From assembly GCF_001425325.1 (NCBI RefSeq), contig NZ_LMEH01000001.1, positions 293,897 to 357,896 on the forward strand: a stretch of 64,000 nt of DNA, read 5' to 3'. Of this stretch, positions 50,613-59,034 are shown one piece after another. The notes beneath the pieces were generated by a model that worked only from the letters and a program-made list of their open reading frames with translations, had not been told where the DNA came from and searched no databases. The stretch is from Leifsonia sp. Root1293. GTDB taxonomy: Bacteria; Actinomycetota; Actinomycetes; Actinomycetales; Microbacteriaceae. A program made the position numbers and the translations under genes. How positions within the stretch are numbered: the stretch's first letter is position 1; each line of letters opens with the position of its first letter.

Positions 50613-52739
50613 ATGCCCGATCAGCGAACGACGCGCACCCGAACGAGGTCGCGCGACGACGACGCCCCGATCATCCCGATCCTCGCCCGCAAGGTGCGCG
50701 AGGTCGAGGCGAAGGCGCAGGGCGGCAAGCTCGGACCGACGAACCGCACCAAGTACCAGGTGATCGCGCTGCTCATGCGCGAGGAGCGGGCCAGGGTCAA
50801 GGCCGACAAGGAACTCAACGAGACGGCCAGGGCCGAACTTCTGAAGCGGCTCGACGGCATCGCCCAGATCCTCGCGAAGACCGCGGCGCGCGACACCAGC
50901 CTGATCACGCTGCTGGAACCGGATGCCGGCGTCTCGACGGTCGCGCAGCGCTTCCGTCGTGACTGGCTGCTCGAGTCCGGCGCCGAGCTCAGCCCCGACG
51001 AGCTCATCATCACCCGAGAGGCCGAGGTCAAGCCGGTTCCCGCGGCCAACCAGGTCATCCCGCAGTCGGTGAAGGCCCGTCAGCTCGCCAATCCGTTCCT
51101 CGCACCCGACTTCTCGCGCCAGACCGCCCCAGCCGTTCCCGTGCGGCGCCTCGCCAACTGGGAACTCCTCGGGCCGCTGTTCAAGTCGTTCGAATACGGC
51201 TCCGGCGGCCAGGCAGCGACGATGTCACTGCCCGAGGCGCCGAAGATCGATCGCTTGTCGCCGCGCGGCATGGAGATCATGAAGCACCAGGCACGCTTCG
51301 TCGAGAGCGTGCGTCAGGGTCACCGCACCTTCCTGCTCGCCGATGAGCCCGGACTCGGCAAGACGGCGCAGAGCGTGCTCGCGGCATCCGTCGCCGACGC
51401 CTACCCGCTGCTCGCCGTCGTGCCCAACGTCGTGAAGATGAACTGGGCACGTGAGGTGGAGCGCTGGACGCCGCACCGCCGAGCCACCGTCATCCACGGA
51501 GACGGCCAGACCCTCGACGCCTTCGCAGACGTCGTCGTGGTCAACTACGACGTGCTCGACCGCCACATGGCGTGGCTCACAACCCTCGGCTTCAAGGGCA
51601 TGGTCGTCGACGAGGCCCACTTCATCAAGAACCTGCAGTCGCAGCGCTCCAAGAACGTGCTGGCGCTCGCTCAGCACATCCGCCAGAAGGCGCCGGGCGG
51701 AGAGGCCCTCCTGCTCGCCCTGACGGGCACGCCCCTCATCAACGACGTCGACGACTTCCGTGCCATCTGGCAGTTCCTCGGGTGGATCGACGGCGACAAG
51801 CCGGCCCCCAAGCTCATGCAGAAGCTCGAGGAGACCGGGCTGACCCCTGCCGACTTCGGGTTCTACGCGGATGCCCGTGCCGCAGTGATCGACATGGGCA
51901 TCGTGCGCCGTCGCAAGGTCGACGTCGCTGCCGACCTGCCCGCGAAGCGCATCGCCGATCTGCCGGTCGAACTCGACGACGACCTGGGTCGGAGCATCCG
52001 CCAGGCGGAACGCGAACTCGGCTACCGACTCCGCGACAGGTTCGATGCCCTGCTCCGCACGCGCGAGCTCACACGCGGCCAGCTCGACGACGACCAGTAC
52101 GACTCCTTCGTACGGGCCGTCGCCACCGCTGAGCTCGAGGAGTCGAAGTCGGCCAAGAACGGCGAGAACGTCTTCACGATGGTGCGCAAGATCGGCCAGG
52201 CCAAGGCCGCCCTCGCGGCGGACTACGCGGCCCAGCTCGCGCGCTCCGTCGGCAAGGTGGTCTTCTTCGCGAAGCACATCGACGTCATGGACACAGCAGA
52301 GGACATCCTCGCTAAGGCGGACCTCAAGACCGTGTCCCTGCGGGGAGACCAGTCCGCGCTGGCCCGTCAGGCTGCGATCGACGCGTTCAACAACGACCCC
52401 GAGGTGGCTGTCGCCGTCTGCTCGCTCACGGCGGCCGGTGTCGGCGTCAACCTGCAGGCGGCGTCGAACGTCGTGCTCGCCGAGCTCAGCTGGACGGCAG
52501 CCGAGCAGACCCAGGCGATCGACCGCGTGCACCGCATCGGCCAGGACGAGCCCGTCACGGCGTGGCGCATCATCGCAGCGCACACGATCGACTCCAAGAT
52601 CGCCGAGCTCATCGATGCCAAGCAGGGCCTCGCTGCTCGAGCGCTCGACGGGTCCGATCAGGAGATCGTGAGCGCGGATTCCGTGCAGCTCGACGCCCTG
52701 CAGCACCTGCTGCGCCAGGCGCTCGACGGCACCCTGTAG
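50613..52739 (+). CDS. SNF2-family DEAD/DEAH helicase (SMARCAL1-like)
   Basis: A 708-residue superfamily 2 ATPase. Walker A is LADEPGLGKTAQS (around residue 247), the DEAH box VVDEAHFIKN starts at D333, motif III is LALTGTPLIND and the C-terminal lobe has TAAGVGVNLQAASNVVLAEL and QAIDRVHRIGQ. The order and RIGQ motif mark it as SNF2-type, closest to annealing helicases such as SMARCAL1/HARP. The N-terminal 200 residues are helical and basic with no known domain. ATG 50613 has GGAAGGA upstream. Stands alone, so a DNA-repair or replication-fork role is inferred from family. Confidence 0.88.
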   Translation: MPDQRTTRTRTRSRDDDAPIIPILARKVREVEAKAQGGKLGPTNRTKYQVIALLMREERARVKADKELNETARAELLKRLDGIAQILAKTAARDTSLITLLEPDAGVSTVAQRFRRDWLLESGAELSPDELIITREAEVKPVPAANQVIPQSVKARQLANPFLAPDFSRQTAPAVPVRRLANWELLGPLFKSFEYGSGGQAATMSLPEAPKIDRLSPRGMEIMKHQARFVESVRQGHRTFLLADEPGLGKTAQSVLAASVADAYPLLAVVPNVVKMNWAREVERWTPHRRATVIHGDGQTLDAFADVVVVNYDVLDRHMAWLTTLGFKGMVVDEAHFIKNLQSQRSKNVLALAQHIRQKAPGGEALLLALTGTPLINDVDDFRAIWQFLGWIDGDKPAPKLMQKLEETGLTPADFGFYADARAAVIDMGIVRRRKVDVAADLPAKRIADLPVELDDDLGRSIRQAERELGYRLRDRFDALLRTRELTRGQLDDDQYDSFVRAVATAELEESKSAKNGENVFTMVRKIGQAKAALAADYAAQLARSVGKVVFFAKHIDVMDTAEDILAKADLKTVSLRGDQSALARQAAIDAFNNDPEVAVAVCSLTAAGVGVNLQAASNVVLAELSWTAAEQTQAIDRVHRIGQDEPVTAWRIIAAHTIDSKIAELIDAKQGLAARALDGSDQEIVSADSVQLDALQHLLRQALDGTL

Positions 52740-52766
52740 GTTTCGCGCTGCATACGACCGCACAGA

Positions 52767-52817
52767 TAGACTCCGGAGCGATCATCCTCGCCCCGAAGAA
52801 GTGGCGTCCTGTCACTT
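52767..52817 (+). promoter_or_regulatory. pfkA promoter and leader hairpin
   Basis: TAGACT (52767-52772) is a -10 candidate, giving a leader of about 64 bases. In it AAGTGGC (52799-52805) pairs with GTCACTT (52811-52817), one G-U pair, loop GTCCT, followed by TT. This resembles a small intrinsic terminator or attenuator between the helicase and pfkA. Confidence 0.4.
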
Positions 52818-52842
52818 TTGATTCAAGGAGCCTCAGAGAGCT

Positions 52843-53874
52843 ATGAAGATCGGGATTCTGACGAGCGGGGGCGACTGCCCCGGCCTGAACGCCGTCATCC
52901 GTGGTGCCGTGCTGCGGGGAGTCATCTCGCACGAGGCCGAGTTCGTCGGCTTCCGTTGGGGCTGGCGTGGCGTCGTCCAGGGCGACATCGTCCCGCTTCC
53001 CCGCCAGGAGGTGCGTGGTCTCTCCCGCCAGGGAGGAACCATCCTCCACTCCTCGCGCACGAACCCCTTCGAGGGCGATGGCGGCGGCCCGGAGAACATC
53101 CAGCGCATGCTCGATGCCAACGGCATCGACGCCATCATCGCGATCGGCGGAGAGGGCACTCTCACCGCGGCCCGCCGCCTCGTCGACGAGGGCGGCATCA
53201 AGGTGGTCGGTGTGCCCAAGACCATCGACAACGACCTCGCGTCCACCGACTACTCCTTCGGCTTCGACACGGCTGTCGAGATCGCCACCGAGGCCATCGA
53301 CCGCCTGCGCACCACCGCCGACTCGCACGGTCGCTGCATGATCGTCGAGGTGATGGGCCGGCACGTGGGCTGGATCGCCCTGCACTCGGGCATGGCGGGC
53401 GGCGCCCACGCCATCCTGGTGCCCGAGCAGCCGCAGTCCATCGAGCAGATCTGCGAGTGGGTCGAGAGCGTGCGCGATCGCGGACGCGCTCCCGTCATCG
53501 TCGTTGCCGAGGGTTTCCGCCTCAGCGATATGGACTCCCAGCACTCGCACAAGGGCCTCGACGCGTTCAACCGTCCGCGTCTGGGCGGCATCGCCGAGAT
53601 CCTCGCGCCGATGATCGAGGAGCGCACGGGCATCGAGTCGCGGGCCACGGTGCTCGGCCACATCCAGCGCGGCGGCGCTCCCTCGGCCTACGATCGCGTC
53701 CTCGCGACTCGCCTCGGCATGGCGGCCGTTGATGCCGTCCACGACGAGGCCTGGGGCGAGATGGTGACGCTGCGCGGCACCGACATCGCACGGGTCTCGA
53801 TCCGCGAGGCGACTGGTGCCCTCAACGTCGTCCCGCCGTCGCGGTACGACGAGGCCGCAGTGCTCTTCGGCTGA
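52843..53874 (+). CDS. pfkA: 6-phosphofructokinase (group with GGEGT / PKTIDND)
   Basis: Phosphorylates fructose-6-phosphate in glycolysis; 343 residues. TSGGDCPGLNAVIRG at the N-terminus binds the nucleotide or pyrophosphate; the catalytic aspartate is D129 in VPKTIDNDLA; MVEVMGR-like IVEVMGRHVGWIA and LGHIQRGGAPSAYDR bind sugar phosphate. The donor-selecting residues are G105 (in IGGEGT) and K126. E. coli ATP-PFK has Gly at both positions, classical PPi-PFK has Asp then Lys, so this mixed pattern, common in Actinobacteria, leaves ATP versus PPi open. AAGGAG lies 12 bases before the ATG. Confidence 0.93.
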   Translation: MKIGILTSGGDCPGLNAVIRGAVLRGVISHEAEFVGFRWGWRGVVQGDIVPLPRQEVRGLSRQGGTILHSSRTNPFEGDGGGPENIQRMLDANGIDAIIAIGGEGTLTAARRLVDEGGIKVVGVPKTIDNDLASTDYSFGFDTAVEIATEAIDRLRTTADSHGRCMIVEVMGRHVGWIALHSGMAGGAHAILVPEQPQSIEQICEWVESVRDRGRAPVIVVAEGFRLSDMDSQHSHKGLDAFNRPRLGGIAEILAPMIEERTGIESRATVLGHIQRGGAPSAYDRVLATRLGMAAVDAVHDEAWGEMVTLRGTDIARVSIREATGALNVVPPSRYDEAAVLFG

Positions 53875-53902
53875 TCCGGCCGATCGACTGATTCGACTCA
53901 GA

Positions 53903-54376
53903 GTGCCGCTTCCCCAGGTCTGCGTCTGCTACCTCCTGCGCACCGACGCCGACGGCGTCACGCGTGTTCTGCTCGGGCGCAAGAAGCTCGGACTCGGCGA
54001 GGGGAAGTACGTCGGTCCCGGCGGCAAGCTGGAACCGGGGGAGACCCCGGCCGAGGCCATCGCCCGGGAGGTCCTCGAGGAGGTCGGACTCGTCGTCGAC
54101 CCTCGTTCGCTGGAGGAGCGGGGTCTGCTCAGCTATCACTTCCCGCACCGGAAGGCGTGGAGCCAGGAGTCGACGGTCTTCGTCTGTCGATCGTGGTCCG
54201 GGGAGCCGACCGAATCCGACGAGCTCGATCCGGAATGGTTCGCTCTCGATGCCGTTCCGCTCCATCTGATGTGGGACGACGCGCGCTTCTGGCTGCCGGC
54301 CGTGCTCGCAGGGGGATCCGTGCGCCGCAGCTTCACGTTCGGTTCTGACCTGTCCTCCGTCGTCGCCGAGAGCTGA
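53903..54376 (+). CDS. Nudix hydrolase, MutT/MTH1-like
   Basis: A 157-residue Nudix enzyme. The box reads GGKLEPGETPAEAIAREVLE then EVGL, complete with the metal-binding glutamates. GLGEGKYVGPGGKLEPGE resembles human MTH1, which hydrolyses oxidised purine nucleotides such as 8-oxo-dGTP. Later DELDPEWFALDAVPLHLMWDD is the substrate-side tail of that group. I start at GTG 53903 because homologues begin with the strand QVCVCYLL; the upstream frame lies within pfkA. Follows pfkA by 28 bases. Sanitising the nucleotide pool would complement MutY. Confidence 0.85.
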   Translation: MPLPQVCVCYLLRTDADGVTRVLLGRKKLGLGEGKYVGPGGKLEPGETPAEAIAREVLEEVGLVVDPRSLEERGLLSYHFPHRKAWSQESTVFVCRSWSGEPTESDELDPEWFALDAVPLHLMWDDARFWLPAVLAGGSVRRSFTFGSDLSSVVAES

Positions 54377-54460
54377 CGGTCCCTCAGGTTGACCTCGGCG
54401 CGCGAGGATGCGAGCATCGTCGTGGGTATCGCGCTCATGATTCGACAACAACCGCGAAGC

Positions 54461-54482
54461 GGTGAACCTCCGGTGAAGTCTT
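54461..54482 (+). promoter_or_regulatory. PHO-box-like direct repeat before the PiT gene
   Basis: GGTGAACCTCC (54461-54471) and GGTGAAGTCTT (54472-54482) are two contiguous 11-base units starting GGTGAA. GGTGAAC is the complement of the GTTCACC heptamer of the Streptomyces PHO box and the 11-base period agrees. It lies 32 bases before GTG 54514. Confidence 0.55.
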
Positions 54483-54513
54483 CATCGGGCCTCCCCCTGA
54501 AAGAAAGACGCCG

Positions 54514-55695
54514 GTGGATCTCACCCTGATCGTCGTGCTGGTCATCGTGCTGGCGCTGTTCTTCGATTTCACCAACGGATTCCACGACACCGCGAATGCG
54601 ATGGCGACTCCGATCGCCACCGGTGCCATGAAGCCGAAGGTCGCCGTGACTCTCGCGGCGATCCTCAACCTGGTCGGTGCCTTCCTCTCGACGGCCGTTG
54701 CCCTCACCATCTCGGGCGGCATCATCAAAGAGGGATCCGACGGTGTGCTCATCACGCCGGAGCTGATCTTCGCGGGCCTCATCGGAGCCATCGTGTGGAA
54801 CATGGCGACGTGGCTCTTCGGTCTGCCGTCGAGCTCGAGTCATGCCCTGTTCGGCGGTCTCATCGGAGCCGCGATCGTCGGAGCCTGGAGCCTCGACCCG
54901 GTGGACTGGATCGTGCTGCTCGACAAGGTGATCATCCCCGCGGTGCTGGCACCAGTGATCGCCGGACTGGTCGCGTACACCGCCACCAAGCTCGCCTACC
55001 TCATCACGCGCCGCTACGACTCCCGGCCCGACGGGCGAGACGGCTTCAGGTACGGCCAGATCTTCTCCAGTTCGCTGGTCGCTCTGGCCCACGGCACCAA
55101 CGACGCCCAGAAGACCATGGGCATCATCACCCTCACGCTCATCGCCGCCGGCATCCAGACCGACACCGGCGTGATCGAGCCGTGGGTCATCATCTCGTGC
55201 GGCCTCGCCATCGCCCTCGGTACCTATATGGGCGGATGGCGCATCATCAAGACCCTCGGCACGGGCCTCACCGATGTGAAGCCGGCGCAGGGCTTCGCCG
55301 CCGAGACCAGCACGGCGACGACCATCCTCGCGTCGACGCACCTCGGCTTCGCGCTCTCGACCACCCAGGTGGCATCAGGATCCGTGATCGGCTCCGGACT
55401 GGGTCGCAGAGGCTCCACCGTGCGCTGGGCGACAGCCGGACGCATCGGCATCGGCTGGCTGCTGACGCTCCCGTCGGCGGCCGTCGTCGGCGGCATCGCC
55501 GCAGCCATCACCAAGCTCGGCACCATCGGCATCGTGATCGACACCGTCGTCGGCGTCATGGTCATCCTCGGGATCTTCTGGCAGTCGCGCCGGAACGCCG
55601 TCACCGCGAGCAACGTCACCAGCGAGGTCGCTGCGTCGGGTGAGGCCGTCAAGATCAAACGCAACCCCAAGCCGATCAAGAAGGTGTCCCTGTGA
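54514..55695 (+). CDS. pit: Inorganic phosphate transporter, PiT family
   Basis: Cation-coupled phosphate permease of 393 residues with about ten membrane helices. Both PiT signatures are present: FTNGFHDTANAMATPIATGAM near residue 20 and ALAHGTNDAQKTMGIITLTL near residue 192. GLPSSSSHALFGGLIGAA is the third conserved block. The basic tail ends KRNPKPIKK. GTG start with GAAAGAAAG upstream. The small membrane protein gene overlaps its stop by four bases. PHO-like repeats upstream suggest control by phosphate starvation, although PiT is classically the low-affinity system. Confidence 0.93.
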   Translation: MDLTLIVVLVIVLALFFDFTNGFHDTANAMATPIATGAMKPKVAVTLAAILNLVGAFLSTAVALTISGGIIKEGSDGVLITPELIFAGLIGAIVWNMATWLFGLPSSSSHALFGGLIGAAIVGAWSLDPVDWIVLLDKVIIPAVLAPVIAGLVAYTATKLAYLITRRYDSRPDGRDGFRYGQIFSSSLVALAHGTNDAQKTMGIITLTLIAAGIQTDTGVIEPWVIISCGLAIALGTYMGGWRIIKTLGTGLTDVKPAQGFAAETSTATTILASTHLGFALSTTQVASGSVIGSGLGRRGSTVRWATAGRIGIGWLLTLPSAAVVGGIAAAITKLGTIGIVIDTVVGVMVILGIFWQSRRNAVTASNVTSEVAASGEAVKIKRNPKPIKKVSL

Positions 55696-56024
55696 TCGAC
55701 TGGTCTGCATTCCTCCTCGTCGCCGTGGCCTCCCTGGTCGTGACGGCCATCGTCGTGAGCGCGTACTCGTTCGGTCTCCGCCTTCTCGCGGCATCAGGCC
55801 GTGCGCCGCTGGTCGAACCCGCATCCTTCACCGATGCGATCACCGTGATCACCCCGGAGGAGGCGAAGGCGGCGGCCAAGCGCCAGAAGAAGGCGGCGAA
55901 GAAGAACCCGCTGTCCGACGCCCAGAAGCGTCTGGCACTGTGGGCCGCCTATGGGTGCTTCTCGATCGCCGGTCTCGCGGTGCTGTACGGCATCTACCTG
56001 ATCATCCCGTACTTCCACCACTGA
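55692..56024 (+). CDS. Small membrane protein coupled to PiT
   Basis: A 110-residue protein with two membrane helices (about 7-32 and 85-105) joined by a cytoplasmic loop rich in Lys and Ala (EEAKAAAKRQKKAAKKN). GTG 55692 overlaps the pit stop in GTGA. A similar small gene follows pit in many related Actinobacteria, which argues for an accessory subunit or regulator, but the role is unknown. It ends only seven bases before the convergent uraA stop. Confidence 0.7.
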   Translation: MIDWSAFLLVAVASLVVTAIVVSAYSFGLRLLAASGRAPLVEPASFTDAITVITPEEAKAAAKRQKKAAKKNPLSDAQKRLALWAAYGCFSIAGLAVLYGIYLIIPYFHH

Positions 56025-56031
56025 GAACTGG

Positions 56032-57312
56032 TCAGGCGGTTCCGCGCACGCGGGAGACGGCCTTCATCACGTGGTAAATCACGATCGCGGCGATCGTCCC
56101 GAGCGCGATGCCGTTGAACGTGAACGCCCCGGCGTGCAGGGTGAAGTCGGCGATGCCGATGATCAGCGCGATGCCGGCGGTCATCTGGTTGATGGGCCTG
56201 GAGAAGTCGACCTTGTTGTCGACCCAGATCTTCACGCCGATGATGCCGATCAGGCCGTAGAGCGCCGTCGTCACACCGCCGAGGACTCCGGCCGGGATGG
56301 TGTTGATGAGAGCACCCATCTTGGGAGAGAGCCCGAGGAGCACGGCGAAGGTGCCCGCAACCCAGTAGGCCGCGGTGGAGTAGACGCGCGTCGCGGCCAT
56401 CACGCCGATGTTCTCGCCGTAGGTCGTCGTACCCGAGCCGCCGCCGAAGCCGGCTAGCATCGTCGACAGTCCGTCGGCGAGCAGTGCGCGACCGGTCAGG
56501 GCGTTGACCTTCGGGTCTCCTGTCATCTGTGCAACGCCGCGGATGTGACCGACGTTCTCGGCGAGCAGGACGAGAACCACGGGAAGGAAGGCCGGAAGCA
56601 CACCGAACGTCGCGGCGGCGTCGGTGAAGGGGTTCGCGGCCCAGCGGAAGTCGGGGAGTCCGATCCATGCAGCCTTCTCCAGCGCCGAGAAGTCCACCTG
56701 GCCGAAGGCGACGGCCGCGACGTAGCCGACCACCACGCCGATGAAGATCGACAGCCTGCCGAGCAGTCCACGGAACAGCACTGTGCAGAGCACAACGGCC
56801 GCGAGCGTGATGAGGGCCGTCCAGGGTGCCTCGGTGAAGTTCGCCTTGGCTGCTGGCGCGAGGTTGAAACCGATGAGGGCGACAATCGCGCCCGAGACGA
56901 CCGGAGGCATCAGGATGTCGATCCAGCCCGAACCCGTGACGATCACGATTCCGCCGATGATCGCCAGCAGGGCGCCGACGACGACGATGCCGAACAGTGC
57001 GCTGCCGGTCCCGGCTGTCGCAGTGGCCGCGACGATGGGGGCGATGAACGCGAACGAGGATCCGAGGTAGCTCGGGAGTCGGTTCTTCGTGATCAGGAGG
57101 AACAGGATGGTGCCGATTCCCGAGAAGAACAGCGTGGTCGACGGAGGGAAGTCGGTGAGGATCGGCACGAGGAAGGTCGCTCCGAACATCGCCACGACAT
57201 GCTGCATGCCGAGACCGATCGTGCGCGGCCAGCTCAGGCGTTCGCCGGGGAGCACGACATCCGTCGGTCCCATCGTCGTACCGTCACCGTGCAGGGTCCA
57301 GGGCAGGGCCAT
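56032..57312 (-). CDS. uraA: Uracil-xanthine permease, NCS2 (UraA type)
   Basis: Proton-coupled uracil importer of 426 residues with 14 predicted helices. PSYLGSSFAFIAPIVAA, the GSGTTTYGENIGVMAATRVYS block with the substrate-binding glutamate, and VLGGVTTALYGLIG all match UraA/PyrP. Start ATG 57312, preceded by AAGGAGCGAG. Divergent from a purine permease of the other NCS2 branch 131 bases away, giving one locus for uptake of both base classes. Confidence 0.93.
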   Translation of the reverse strand: MALPWTLHGDGTTMGPTDVVLPGERLSWPRTIGLGMQHVVAMFGATFLVPILTDFPPSTTLFFSGIGTILFLLITKNRLPSYLGSSFAFIAPIVAATATAGTGSALFGIVVVGALLAIIGGIVIVTGSGWIDILMPPVVSGAIVALIGFNLAPAAKANFTEAPWTALITLAAVVLCTVLFRGLLGRLSIFIGVVVGYVAAVAFGQVDFSALEKAAWIGLPDFRWAANPFTDAAATFGVLPAFLPVVLVLLAENVGHIRGVAQMTGDPKVNALTGRALLADGLSTMLAGFGGGSGTTTYGENIGVMAATRVYSTAAYWVAGTFAVLLGLSPKMGALINTIPAGVLGGVTTALYGLIGIIGVKIWVDNKVDFSRPINQMTAGIALIIGIADFTLHAGAFTFNGIALGTIAAIVIYHVMKAVSRVRGTA

Positions 57313-57443
57313 CTCGCTCCTTCGTCATCGTCGAGAGCCCCGAGAGGCCTGCTGCGATGCTACTGAAGATCGGAGCAACGGATGCGGCCCGGCGGCGGCC
57401 GGCACAGTACATCAAGGTGCTGGAATGCCTCTAGGATCGGTCT

Positions 57444-58898
57444 GTGAATTCGAGCACCCAGACGGCTGAGCCGCAGACTGACAAGGGCGGCCTCAAGGGC
57501 CGTCTCGACTCCTACTTCCAGATCTCGTCCCGCGGCTCCAGCTTCGGGGGCGAGGTGCGCGGTGGTGTCGTGACGTTCGTCACGATGGCCTACATCGTGA
57601 TCCTGAATCCGATCATCCTGTCGGGCAAGCCCGATGTGCTCGGCAACACTCTCGACTTCGGCGAGGTTGGGGCCGTCACGGCGCTCACAGCCGGTGTGAT
57701 GACGATCCTGTTCGGTGTCATCGCCCGACTGCCGTTCGCGTTCGCGGCGGGACTCGGCATCAACTCCTTCCTCGCCTTCAGCGTGGTCGGGCAGGTGACC
57801 TGGCCCGAGGCCATGGGCCTCGTCGTCATCAACGGCCTCGTGATCGTGCTGCTCGCGGCCACGGGGCTGCGTCGTCTCATCTTCAATGCCGTGCCCTACG
57901 AGCTGAAGATCGCCATCACCGTCGGTATCGGTCTGTTCATCGCCTTCATCGGTCTGGTGGATGCCGGCATCGTCACGTCCACGGGCAATGCGTCACCGCC
58001 CGTCGGGCTCGGCATCGACGGTTCCATCGCCACCTGGCCCGCGATCGTCTTCGTCGTGACCCTGCTGCTCACGGGTGTTCTCATGGCACGCAAGGTCAAG
58101 GGCGCCATCCTCATCGGTCTCGTCAGCGGGACCGTGCTGGCCGTCATCGTGGAGGCCATCGGTCACCTCGGCAGTGCCGTCACCAACCCGGGCATCGGAT
58201 GGGGTCTGTCGGTTCCGGTCATCCCGGGCAACTGGTTCGCGCTTCCCAACCTCAGCCTGGTCGGTGCCGTGAGCTTCGACTTCGGCAAGGTCGGATTCTT
58301 GACGGTGCTGATGCTGGTCTTCACCCTCGTCTTCACCAACTTCTTCGACGCCATGGGGACCATGACCGGTCTCTCCAAGGAGGCTGGACTCGCTGACGAC
58401 AAGGGCAACTTCCCGCGTCTGCGTTCCGCCCTCATCGTCGAGGGTGTCGGCGCCGTCGCCGGTGGCTTCACATCGAGTTCATCGAACACCGTGTTCATCG
58501 AGTCGGGCTCGGGTATCAGCGAGGGAGCGCGCACCGGATTCGCCAACATCGTGACGGGTCTGCTGTTCATCGCCGCGATGTTCTTCACTCCGATCGCAGC
58601 GATCGTTCCCCAGGAGGTCGCCGCCGCTGCCCTCGTCATCGTGGGTGCGTTGATGATGAGCCAGATCAGGGGCATCGACCTCAGCGACTTCTCGGTGCTG
58701 CTGCCGGTCTTCCTGACAGTCGTGATCATGCCGCTGACCTACTCGATCGCCAACGGAATCGGAGCGGGCTTCCTCGCCTGGGTCGTGGTGCGATCGTTCT
58801 CGGGCAAGGCCAAGCAGGTCAGTCCGCTGCTGTGGGTCGTGGCCATCGGCTTCCTGATCTACTTCGCACGGGGACCCATCGAGGCGCTCTTCGCCTAG
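57444..58898 (+). CDS. Purine permease, AzgA-like NCS2 family
   Basis: Hypoxanthine/guanine/adenine proton symporter of 484 residues. It has AzgA-branch blocks: MAYIVILNPIILS in helix 1, AFAAGLGINSFLAFSVV, TNFFDAMGTMTGLSKEAGL and SSSNTVFIESGSGISEGARTGFA. This distinguishes it from its UraA neighbour. GTG 57444 lies six bases after TAGGAT, a leaderless layout. It ends before a strong hairpin. Which purines it carries is not readable from sequence. Confidence 0.9.
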   Translation: MNSSTQTAEPQTDKGGLKGRLDSYFQISSRGSSFGGEVRGGVVTFVTMAYIVILNPIILSGKPDVLGNTLDFGEVGAVTALTAGVMTILFGVIARLPFAFAAGLGINSFLAFSVVGQVTWPEAMGLVVINGLVIVLLAATGLRRLIFNAVPYELKIAITVGIGLFIAFIGLVDAGIVTSTGNASPPVGLGIDGSIATWPAIVFVVTLLLTGVLMARKVKGAILIGLVSGTVLAVIVEAIGHLGSAVTNPGIGWGLSVPVIPGNWFALPNLSLVGAVSFDFGKVGFLTVLMLVFTLVFTNFFDAMGTMTGLSKEAGLADDKGNFPRLRSALIVEGVGAVAGGFTSSSSNTVFIESGSGISEGARTGFANIVTGLLFIAAMFFTPIAAIVPQEVAAAALVIVGALMMSQIRGIDLSDFSVLLPVFLTVVIMPLTYSIANGIGAGFLAWVVVRSFSGKAKQVSPLLWVVAIGFLIYFARGPIEALFA

Positions 58899-58931
58899 CT
58901 GGTGTCTGGGCGCCGCGAGCGGCGCTCCTGT

Positions 58932-58970
58932 CGAGAAGCCCCTGCTCCTTTCGGGAGTGGGGGCTTCTCG
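58932..58970. terminator. Terminator hairpin after the purine permease
   Basis: CGAGAAGCCCC (58932-58942) pairs perfectly with GGGGCTTCTCG (58960-58970); inside the 17-base loop CTCC and GGAG can form a further stem. Likely ends both the permease and the convergent HNH gene. Confidence 0.7.
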
Positions 58971-59034
58971 CATCCCGGGCGTGCCCGCTCGCTGAGGCCC
59001 GGACGCAGTCCGCGGTCGAAGCGTGAGCAGAGCT

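Noticed and set aside
50348..50614. N-terminal extension of the CsoR-type protein to 200 residues
   Set aside because: Arg/Pro-rich translation unlike the family; DUF156 proteins start just before the helix beginning IDDIKKRALHR.
57313..57443. Purine riboswitch between the two nucleobase permease genes
   Set aside because: No conserved purine-aptamer core or terminator; the purine permease appears leaderless.
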